Shown: positions 44,701 to 56,700 of the stretch, in pieces
How positions within the stretch are numbered: position 1 is the stretch's first letter
Layout of the letters: each line of letters opens with the position of its first letter
Origin: Spodoptera frugiperda
Taxonomy: Eukaryota > Arthropoda > Insecta > Lepidoptera > Noctuidae
Assembly (NCBI RefSeq): GCF_023101765.2
Contig: NC_064228.1
Location: forward strand, 486,501 to 550,500
DNA length: 64,000 nucleotides
Reading direction: 5' to 3'
Notes under the pieces: model-generated
Seen by the model: only the letters and a program-made list of their open reading frames with translations
Databases searched by the model: none
Told to the model about the DNA's origin: nothing
Position numbers and translations under genes: made by a program

Positions 44701-47700
44701 TCCGTGCTACTACTGAAAAGTGTTGTGTGTATGTTTGTTAGTCAATCACGTCAACATCGCTAAAGAGATTGGGATGAAATTTGGAAAAAGTAATACATAA
44801 AATATTTTTTACCCGTTGGAACCGCGGGCGAAGCCACTAGCAGAAGCTAGTCAAAAATATAGTTCAATGTTTCAAGGAACCAAAAAATATAATATACAAA
44901 ACCTACATCTTGCTTTGTCAATCCCAGCAATTGACAAGTCCTTTATCTTTCTTCATTCAGAAGTATGTATTTATCCACACAAAATCGCCCCAAAGAGGGA
45001 TTCTGATAAATTCCTTCCCCTTATTTGCCTTTTCCTTTTCTTCCCTCCCATTTATTTATGGAGAAAGCCAATTAGAATTAAACAAACTTCCGAAAGTCAA
45101 TCGTTTTTAATCTTTTTTTTTCTACGGAACCATTCGTCGTAAATTCATTATTCCCAGTTTTTTCCTCTAACGCGATAAACTCTAGCTCGGATTAAACAGC
45201 TTTTTAAACTGCCCTCTATCTCTTTCTCTCTCGCGATTTTTGCATTCTTCATCCCTCTCTAGCAACGGATTTATGCGTTTTTCTTTTTTTTTGCGGTTTT
45301 AAAGTTTACGCACTCCGTTTTTGTGGATTGAGGAAGCTGGTTCCATGTGTTCGTTAAAATTTTTGGGAAAACTGTTGTGGTAGACGTGTTCGGCATATTT
45401 TTGTGTGTGCCAAAAAGTCTAATGCGCATTTGTGCTGCAGGTTTTGGTATTCCTAGGGTTCCTACAATTATAGGCATAGTTATGACTGTCGGCTTACTCC
45501 CGTAACTGTTTGACAAGGAACTCGATTTGTTTCAAGCCAGGTTAGTGGCTTATATTCATGACGGAGACTGTCTCGCAGATTCGCCCATATACTATTATAG
45601 TTTCATGTTTTTGTATACAAAATTGAATAACATTTTTTCCCAACTTTGCCTAAATATAATTTAACTTACGACCACTCTAACTGGTCTTTTGACACTTCCA
45701 AGAAAACAACCCTTTGCATTAGGTACAATGTTGTATTTACCCTCACACAATACTGGACCAAGTTTACATAGGCCTTTCTAGCAATAATACACCTTTTTGT
45801 CACAGCAATAGAAGCTATATTTCGTTCATTAACATAACACTAGTGGCGTTTGAATATTTAATTCGGCGCCATTTTGGAATTTGAGGTCAGGTCGTGACAT
45901 TAAATGAAATGCCTGTACTCTGGTACGAATGAACAGATTTCGCTGTGGGCTGTTTGATCTTGGTTTCTGTGTTCTCGTGTGCTACAAATAGGGTTTTATG
46001 TCGCTTGAAAACACATATTATAAGTACTTGTTTCGTTTTAAACTTCTGATGGCTTTTTGAAAATCCTATTTTCTATTCTTTGAAGCTGAAGATCGAACTA
46101 CATATTAAGTGTGAGAGAGCCATGCTTCGGCACGAATGGGCCGGCTCGACCGAAGTGATACCACGGCCTCACAGAAACCCGACGTGAAACAACGCTTGCG
46201 TTGTGTTTCGTTGTGTGAGTGAGTTTACCGTTTGTTTCACGTCGGTTTTCTGTGAGGCCGTAGTATCACTCCGGTCGAGCCGACCCACTCGTGCCAAAGT
46301 ATGGCTCTCCCACATTGAATTCCCGCATTTATTTCTTTTCAAAACTCGTTCATTTCTCGCTCAGCTTCTGAACCGACCCTATCATTTAATTTAACAGTAC
46401 ATCAACATTATGTAACATGGCGACTGCCATCTATATACATACATAGGTACCTACGTACATAATACACAAATTGCTATTTAAATTACCAACTAATTGTATA
46501 AAGGAATTGACTTCAAAGGCACTGGGTACAATTCCATTCTTTGTAATTAGTGGAATTTAGAGACTAGTGGCAGTCTGCGGTTTTGTTTGCGTTATTGGAA
46601 TTAAAAGTAGCTAATGTCTTTATACCGCTGTATATTAAATTTAGAAGGGAATACATTTTGTGCCACCTGTACTCTTGCCACGGGTATTATAATAGTAAAC
46701 AGGAACTACAGCTCTGTTCTCTGATAAACATGATCCATTTATAATGCGATCTTTAAGCCCAGCATAGAGATCCTTTTTTTAACCGCCTTCAAACAAAGGA
46801 GGTCATCAGTTTGACCTGTATGTACATGTTATATATGTATTTGTGTGATTATCTCGCGTTAGACTGAACCGATTTTGATGCGGTTTTCAGCATAGTATTT
46901 TTCAGAAAAGGTTTTTGGGATATTACCAGACTTTAAGAAAATTGAGGTTCGCACTTTAGCTTTTAAATGGGGTTCAATTATTTGTAGTGTGTAATGTAAA
47001 TATTAGTTGTACCTACAATTCTATCTATAGAAGAGCCTTATAAAGACAAGACAAGCATTCAAAATATAGTGCACAAAATAAACTTAGGTTCTAAAGTTAG
47101 GAACCCTAGTGCTTTGAAGGTCTGGTCGTTCAAACAGCTACACAGACGGTGTCTCATTCAACGTATGCAGCGGTCGACTTGTTATCTTGTCTACATTAAT
47201 CATGTCTTAAGGGGCTGGTCAAAGGGATTGGAGGTGGCGATTTTAGTTTTTCAGTTTGGAGTTTCATTTTATTCAAATTGGGATGATGACCGGGGTATGA
47301 AATTTTAATAAAACATGTTTTTTTTAAAGAGCAACGGTGGAGTTTCTTGTTCGTTCTTCTCCATTCGAAGCTACACTTTGGGACGAGCATCTAGCTTCAC
47401 TGACAGACTGATGGACAATTCAATTTGATGTTTCAAAAATGCCTAATTTAGGATTAATTGAAATCAATGCTTTGATTTTGACTTTCACTTTGAAAAATTG
47501 TATTTAGCCCGTCAGTTGGGTAATGAAAAAATATTAGACACATATTTTTTTATTTTGTCATATAAGACAACAATACTTAAACAAAACGAATCAAGTTTAG
47601 GAGTGGGAGCTAATACGTACATTTCTACGTATAAAATGTACATAGTACTATATTAAACCTAATTGCTTCCTAATAAAATCGAAAATGGTTAAATCCCGCT

Positions 47701-50700
47701 TCATCTATTCCCCTGTCTCCCGAACGGTTAAACGGAGCACAAGTACGAAAGGACCGCTGGCCAGCAAGATAGGCAATGAAACATTAAATTCACACACACA
47801 TACAAACATAAATGTCCAACACATAGATATTATTCCTTATCTTCATTATGAAGTAAAACTGGATATTTGGCGCTTTATACTAAACTTTGTTCATTATTGC
47901 GGTGTAAATGTTAACTGGAGTCTTGGTTAGACAGGGAGTCTTGGTTTGATTATAACAAACATAATTTAACGCGTTTTAACTCTTGAAGAGGAAGGTAGAA
48001 GGTAGATAAATTATAATGAAAATAATCATTGCCATAGAAACTGCCAACATACTCGAAAAACCAAAAACATAAAATGATTCTCCCAGCCAAGGATTTCAAC
48101 CTACAACCCCTTACTCGATTGCCATTGTAATTCAATAAAAAAATAAACAACTAATATTTACAATCCACTAGCTTCTGCCAGCGGTTTCGCCCGCGTTCCC
48201 GTGGCATAATTAATAAGTATCCTATCACCCAAATCAGTTCATACCCTGTACCTATGTATACCAGCTGAAAATACAGAACGCATCAAAATCCGTTCAGTAG
48301 TTTCAGTGATTGACGGACAAATTCTATTTACACATTCACGCACATCAAAATTCTGAAACCATCTCAATCGCTATCAGTCCAAAACTTAAAGCCAACAATT
48401 TTTAGGCCACTGCCAAGGTGACGATGCAAAAAACCTCTATTCATATGTTGTTTACTAGCCCCCTTTCGGGGCGGACCGCGATAATACGCCCTATTCACCC
48501 CACGGACATACAAACACACATACACACGGCGCTTTGTATACATTTTACGTTTTATTTAGGCTTGAATAGTGAAAGTTAAGGTTTTTTACGTGGGTAGTCT
48601 TATTTGATTATAAAGACGGTTTTTTATAGGTTGGATATAGACATTTAGGAGTGTATTATTAGAACTTATGACGGGATATTTAGGTACCATGTTTATTCAT
48701 TGTGGTGAGTTTCCGATATTTCGGCACTGTTGCACATCCAAACATTACTCGATATCAATATAATTCAATAATCAAAGTACAACGAATTCCACAAAAAATA
48801 ATAACCGCATAATACTTTGCCCTACATGGCATCAATCTCTAGAACCAATCAATCAAGAACAACTGTACCACTTACTTAATATCTATTAAACACTAAAAAA
48901 CCCATTACTAAAATTAAAACTGTTCAGCACACACCCCTTATATGTAGGGTTGTCGCGTCCAGCACGTTCTACTCATTAAAGTAATGAGTCTGTGGACATC
49001 GCACGAATTAATTGCTCAACTGTTAGCTTGGTGCGGTGACAACCCTATTCGTGCACAAGTGCGGCCTTAACTGTTGCAGTACAACCCTGAAATTTCAACC
49101 GTTTTAATGTACTTTCTACTGTGTTTGTTTCAAAAGATAAAAAAGTGGTTTTATATGAGTTTTTAAAATGTGTTTTTTATAGAATTTTTATCGTTATACG
49201 ATGTTGTAAAGTTTTGTTTGTTAAAAGCTATTGTTTATGTAGATTTTAGTGGTGTTTTGTCAATTTTATAGTTTGTACTTTTTTAAATGGTATAAGCCGG
49301 TAAACGAGTACACGGATCACGTGATGGTTAAGATGTGTTAAGAGTCCTATCTAATTATACGACAATAGAGCTTATTGCCATACTCCTGACATAATTCCAG
49401 ATGTGGTACTGATGGTTAAAAGGCTAATTGATCCAAAGAAGTGAAGAAATTAATACCGTACATTAACTTATAGAAAAAAAACGCTGATTCCGAATATGTA
49501 TATAATATAACACAAATATTGCCTGACCCGTAAATCGAACTCCAAACACCTTACTTACCAATAGCACTTGTCAACAATCCTGTCAATACAATCATGAAAC
49601 GTAATATGTATTGAAACCTAATTTCATCAAAACAAAATTCAATATTTTATCCATTTCTTGTTATAATCTGATACCCGAGGGATAATGCTGTTATCTCAAT
49701 GATTAATGGATGCTGTAACATGACAGGGTAACGCGTTTGATGCCCGATTGAAGTAGCGTAGACGGTTTGCTTAGAATAGGCTTTGTTATAGAAAGAAAAA
49801 AAAACGGTTTTATTTTTATTTTTTTATGGGTTAGACTTAGATAAATGTACTTTTGTGAATGATAGATTGTTTTTGTTATAGTGTGTTGACATTTGGAATT
49901 GGTGCTACAGTGATAGTTTATAGTTATTTGGTTATTTTCTAAGCTTTATCAAGCTTCTTGTAAATTCTCTGTAGTGACACGGAGTCTAGAACTGGGCTTA
50001 GTACAAGTTTGCTTTACGTTTAATGAGATTGAAACGAGAGCGTATTTGGCGTTCTGATTGGTGGGTTCATTCGAGCCGGTCAGTGAGACACAGAATCAGG
50101 CTCTCTCTTCGATCTCGTTGAGCGTAAAACAAACTCGTACTAAGGATACAGTGCCATACATAGCAATAAGCTCAAAATTACTTGAAACTCATTATGTACA
50201 TGTTTTAATTAAAAAAACACGATTTACTCACGTTCAAATTGTTGTCTCGGTTCTGGATGTAAAGTGTATGTGAACTTGTATGTTTGTCCACAAGACATTG
50301 AAAAAAATCCTAATATAGAGCAACGGTTTTAAAAACAAAAACAGTAACATATAAAACATCATAACACCCAACCAATGATCAAAGAAACATAAATTGCACT
50401 CACAGTCTCACTTCCTCAATACTAAACGACATACATATATAATATTTATCATGTACGTATGTATGTTTGTATGTAAAAACATCAATCTCTAAGGAATGCT
50501 GTTACTCACATATCTCGTGCGATTTCTTGCTCATTGCGAACCGTTATCAGGCAGTTAGTTTACGTTGAACACTAGGAAAGTTGTTTAAACTTGTTTTTGT
50601 AGGAATAGCTTTGAACCTATCTACGTTATAGTGCTTTTTAAATAGCATAATGTAACATTTTATTCGTAGACAATTCAATACTTTTATTACCCGAGTTAAG

Positions 50701-53700
50701 TAAAGTATACAAGCTAATAACTTGAATAACAATTCTATATTTTAAGAAAAAAAAAAACTCTCAGTAATAGCACGGAGTCTGGAAATGTGCCCAGTATACG
50801 GCAATAAGCTCGCCCCACTATTATTACATGAGACTTATAACATAAATGGTGAAAACTGTGTGTACATTGTATAGCGGTATTACGTGCCGTAATGTGCACC
50901 TCTGCCTACCCCTTCGGGGATAAAAAGGCGTGACGTTACGTTGTGTATTAAAAAATTGTAGCCAATTTTTTATATCGGCCCTTTAAAAAAATAAAGTAAA
51001 GTCAATTAAATCATAAATAGGTTACTTTTAAGATGTCAACAACTAAAGAAAATCTCTATCAGTCTATTTGTCAGTGAAGCCAGATGCTCACAAAAATGAT
51101 AGACTTCATTTCGAATATATCTTAAAAAAAAAACGTATTTAAAATTCTAGAATAAATAGCAATCAAATATTATAATTCCATTTCACTCAAAAAGCAATCA
51201 CGATCATATCGTCCGAACGTATACCATTTAAGTTTTCATTAAAAAAAAGTCTCAGAATCTATTATCTTTAACAAAAAATGTTTTTTCTCCGTATTTTCTC
51301 AGCTGTCAGCTATTCAATGTCACCTGTATTCAGCTGACATCTTTCTTGTTAATATAGAGTATCGTAAAAGAGCTTACGACGGCCTCGCAAATTAGAAACG
51401 CGAGTTTTTCTAAGCAGACGAACATACGGGAGCGAATTTTGTTAGGCAACGCTGCGTTTTGTCTTTTCTGCTTGTTAATTTTATGAAATATGTAGATGTT
51501 TTTTTCTTTTTATAGATGTTATAATAATTTTGGTGAACTAATTATAAGAATTGACCACAGAAAGCTCTACAAAGAGATGAGTGGAACGAGGGTAGTGAGG
51601 CCTTTGCCCTGCAGTGGGACAATCATGGCCAAAAAAAACACAAATTTTACATTTAAAAAACATAATATTTCCGAAACCGTTAATATTAGCTTAACACAGA
51701 GCAAGAGATTTTCATTCCACAACCAAAAATACATAGGTATATGAACCATATTTTTTAATCCCTCAAAGAGAATATCGAAATGTATAGCCAGCTTATCTTT
51801 GCCGTGGTTGTAATATAAAATATGTTCAAATATGGAGTAAAATATATTTTTACTTATGTTTAAAATTTTTCAACAGTAAATTATTATATCATTTGTTATA
51901 TTGTTACTACCTAAGCAGAAAATGATATTAATCTTATTGTATAAAACAACAAAAGAAAACATCAAAGTCCACGATTATTTATAACAGCTGAAATATTAAC
52001 AGCTGATTTACGACAATACATAGAATTTCTGTCAAAAACCTAGATTTATCCAGAGATTACAAATTAAAATCGTTTATTAATAATTTTACCCACTAGAACA
52101 ATAACAGTATTAACCAAACACATTCCACATCGCCGTCATCACACGACAAAATAAAAAAGTCACCTGCAGCATTTCATCCCCAATTATCATCCCGTATATT
52201 CGGACAGGGTTGTCGCATGAATCCTGATTGCTAGTAGCACGTGACACGAATAACACTGTAACCGTTATCTGATACAGTGAGCGGTTATTTATTGGATAAA
52301 TCTCTACTTATTTCCCTAGTTATGTTTCTACTGAGTTTCTCCTTCGCTTTGCTGAGTTTTTGTTCTTTGAATTCCGAATTAAAGGGGGGAGGGGGTGCTT
52401 GCATAATTTTCTAAGACAGAGTTTGGTTGGTTTTTGAAGGACTAAGTTGGTTTTTGTGGGTTAGTAGGTCAAAAGAAGATGTTGTTTTGTTTTTCATGTG
52501 TAAGAGGTAATAATTAAATCAACTCTAGTTACTGCCAACGGCTTCACCTGCGTTTCCGTGGGTAATAAAGTATCATATCACTCAAGTCAGCTTATTACTA
52601 GAGCTATGGACTACCTAGCGGGTTTACCGGGGCTCCGGTTCAAAAAGCAGGAGTAGAAACCTTGTCTGTATGCCAAACTTCATAGAAATCCGTTCAGTAG
52701 TTTCAACGTAATTAACGGACAAACATCCAAACAAACAAACTTTCACATTTACGTATAATATTAATGTTTTGTACTTTATGATTGTACTGAATAACTGAAT
52801 CTCACATGAATGATAGTATTTTTCAACAAAGTTTGGGTATAAACAACAGTCTTCTTTGTCACAATAAGATAAAACTATACATTCATAAACAGCTAAACCA
52901 ATTCTAATGTATTTTTGCATAGATATAGGTTACAATACCACACAAAAGTTTAACCCAAAACAATTATTTTCCACTACAATTTCTAATCTTGATATTGTCC
53001 ACCATTTTAAACACGGAAACTGTTGATATTTTGCCCAAAAACTAATATTATAGTGTAGTGTAGAGGCTCGCAGTGTAATTACACGGCTGTACCAACACGT
53101 ACATGAGATCCAATTAGTGACAACCCTAAACTAGGGATGTAGCCATTATTTTAATCACCACTCCGTGACTAGACCTTCCTTATAATTTATAATTGTTGGC
53201 TTGATCTTGAGTTGCTGCTTGAAATGTGAGAATTTTTAATCGTGTCATTGAATGTCAAGGGCTCAAGGTCAATGTCCAGGTCAATTTAAAGCTTTGTCAC
53301 TGGGGGAAGCCTTTGTTCAGCAGTGGATGTCTTATGGCTGATATGATGATGATGATAAAATGAAAAAATTAATGCCTTGCAGTTGATTCGAAGTTGGCCG
53401 CCTGAAACATCGTACCGGTTGTTATCTATAATACAATTAAACATAAGTCCCCTTTCATACGAAAAAAACTAAATTGAAATCACTGCATCCGTTCGGGAGC
53501 TATGATGCCACAGACAGACAGACAGACACGTCAAACTTATAACACCCCTCTTTTTGCGTCGGGGGTTAAAAATGAAAAATAAAATGACATTTTCACTCTC
53601 TTTCTCATCTCCTAACCTCCTATCTTTAAACTAAAAAAAAAAACATACAATAAACACGTTTCTTTGGAACATAAAAGAAACACAAACAAACACTGTTAGT

Positions 53701-56700
53701 CGCATTTAAAACACGAGTAAGCGTATGTAACCTAGTTCTAAATTTTTCGATAAAATAATCCGGTAAGCATTTGTTACCAACATGCAAAAAGTCGTCCGAC
53801 AAAATCGTAAAGTCGCAAGTTAGCAACGCGCCGCCATAGCTTGTCATTTTAACTCTACAATTAATGATTATTAACGACACAAATTAGGTAAAGGAATGAC
53901 GAAGCACTCTCAAAAGAGATCTCCCTTAAATTGTATTCCCTATCGAGGTTAAGTAAAACAAACGAGGCCTGGATTTTGATGGGTGACCACTCAACCGTAA
54001 GGTTTAAGTCTCTAATTGGTGTAATTTAGAAGGGAACGAATTAATTGTGGTTAATGGAGTAAATTGAAGGTTAATTTTCAACGTTACAATTTACCATACT
54101 CGGGTTTTTGATTTAGTTTGAGAAAAATTAGGTCAGATGTAATGAGTGGAGTAATTAGAATTTATGATTGGCCTCATTGGTACATTGGTTGTGTGGTTTT
54201 TGGATATAATATACATGTTTGAATCTCAGTTGAGGCTTATATCTAACAGTAGCAATTATAAATAACATAATATGCAGAATCAGTTCAGACCTTTTGACAT
54301 AGACCACTGTACTCAGAGTCTTAATGGTAACTTAACCCAGTGCTTAGCAATTGTTTTCGGAACAAATTTATTACTAAGGAACAGTTTAAGTAATCATTAA
54401 ATGTCTCTGAGTACGGCAGAGAGACAACTAGTTAAAAAAACCATTTACATAATTATACCTACAATGTGACACCGAAATGTAACCTTTGAAATCAAAACGA
54501 CTTAAGTTAAGCAACCCTCAATAAGGTTTAGAAAAAGATGGGCAACCACTAACTTCTGTTCTATTGTTCCAGACCCCCCAACGGCTCCAATGATCACGGG
54601 CTACATTCCTGGCACCACCCTCTCTGCTGGCACCGTCCAGAGGCTGTCCTGCATATCCTCGGGAGGGAACCCACTGGCTACTCTTACGTGGTTCAAGAAT
54701 GATAAGAAGGTAAGTCTTAACCTCTCGTATGCCGTATACTAGCTACTTCCGCGCGGTTTCACCCGCTCTGCTTGGCTCCTATTGGTCATAGCGTGATGTT
54801 TATAGCCTATATCCTTCTTAATTAATGTACTATTCAATACAAAAAGAATGATTCAAATCGGACCAGTAGTTCCTGAGATTAGCGCGTTCAAACAAACAAA
54901 CAATCAAACAAATAAACTCTTCTGCTTTATAATATTAGTATAGTATAGATAAGACAAAAATAGAAAATACATTGTGTCTCGTGTGGATCCACGTTCCAAA
55001 CCTAGGAAGGCTTAATACAATGTATCTACATAATGTGACTTCTATTGCTAGATCAAAAAATAATTGGATGAATAGAGAACCTTCATAATTGCAAGTGTGG
55101 GAGAGCCATGCTTCGGCACGAATGGGCCGGTTCGACCGGAGTAATACCACGGCCTCATAGAAAACCGACGTGAAATAACGCTTGCGTTATGTTTCGTTGT
55201 GTGAATGAAGTTACCGGAGACTCAATTACATTCCCAATCCCCAATTCCCCAGTAACTCTTAGATTCCTAACCCCCAAAAGGCCAGCAACGTACTTGTAAC
55301 GCCTCTGGTGTTTCGGATGTCCATGAGTATGAGTACAATTAAACTATTCCTTAAAAAATATAATATTACATTACTAACCCACCCCTTCTATTCCAGATAC
55401 ATTCAGTAACGAAGACGGTGGAGCGCTCAGTGTCGGCTGAGATCTCGATCCTGACGAATGTGACTGACAACCAGGCTCAGTACCGCTGTGAAGCCACCAA
55501 CAGTGCCACTGAGATCCCACTCTTTGAAACTGTTACGCTTAATGTGTATTGTGAGTATTTTATAGTCATCTTTTTTATTTAAACTTGCTGTTGATATTTT
55601 TTATATGTTGAAGTGGTCGCAGCTGTGACTTAACAAAGGGTTTTGGGTTCGATTCTTAAGTCAAAAAAGTTTATTGAGGATTGAGAATTTTACCCCATTT
55701 ACGGCCATGAGCTCAACCCCATGACTTGGGATTCGTAACATTACAGTGATAGATACATCACATTGTGTATAATATGCACACCTCTGCTTACCCCTCTGAG
55801 AACTAAAAAGTGTAATATAATGAGGTTGTGTTACTTATAAACAGGTATGACACCTTACACCTCTACACAAATTCACCAACTAATTTTGTTTTTTAATCTT
55901 TATTTTATAAGTAAGTCTTTTATACAGTTACAACTGCATAGTCAAATCGTAAGGGCTGAAGCGTACATTACATCCGTCAAATTTACTTAGAAAGTATATA
56001 TAAATCAAAGTCTAATAAAATGATAATTAATAATACTTAAGTTGGGAATCTCGACATGTTAATTGATAAGTACTAGATAGAAGTACTAGCGATGTTGACT
56101 TAGGTCTCAGTTTGGTCTAGACACGATATAGGTACAGCTGACTTAGGCACAGACTTGCTCTAACATAAATATAGTTAACTAGTATGTTGTTTGAGCTGTG
56201 TAAGTGGTTTCTCAATTCCTTAACATATACATTATATGTAGTAGAAGTAGCTAATTGGGTATGTTTCTTAGTTTTTGATTTGTTGAAGTAAAACATGACT
56301 AGTGTGTTGGTGTTAAGGTCGATTTTAGTGTGTGACAAAGATTTATTTATTTATTTACAATTTATTTATTAATGAAACATACATAATTTTGTCGCTCAAG
56401 CCATTATACAGTTAAAGTGATATAAAATACTTCACATTATGTAATTACCTATTTATTTATGTGCCAGAACAATAATTTTGGTACCTTTTGAGGTGATAGG
56501 GACGAAAATCAAACCAGCAGTATATTACGCAGTAACCCGTTGCGTAGCCACTGCGCTAACGGTGCAGTTAGTTTTTTATTTAGTTCTCCAAAAATATGAC
56601 AAAATATATTTAATATTACATTACTTATGATAAGAACAATCTCAATTAACTTACATTTTGGTCACCAGTCGCCCCTGAAGCTGTGAAAGTCCGAGTGTCT

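Larger units (their letters stand above)
39276..54572 (+). other. 15.3 kb intron between Ig4 and Ig5
   Basis: It begins GTAAGTAT and ends TTGTTCCAG. Repeats occur throughout, with a 32-bp tandem duplication at 43838. The stretches 39.3-40.3, 41.5-42.05, 42.8-44.5, 47.0-48.15, 51.0-52.5 and 53.6-54.3 kb hold no gene or element that I can name. No nested coding gene is supported. Confidence 0.85.
54710..55396 (+). other. Intron inside Ig5
   Basis: This 687-bp phase-0 intron is mostly a family D copy (54738-54950) and an inverted family B copy (55093-55337). Little original intron sequence remains. Confidence 0.85.
55551..56668 (+). other. Intron between Ig5 and Ig6
   Basis: GTGAGT to CACCAG. 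It holds a diverged A SINE (55612-55815), an AT-rich (TTTA) stretch near 56340 and an inverted tRNA-like SINE fragment at 56497-56575. About 55.82-56.34 kb is unassigned. Confidence 0.85.

Noticed and set aside
46106..46317. CRISPR-like or palindromic regulatory array
   Set aside because: There are only two arms, both recognised as ends of dispersed family B.
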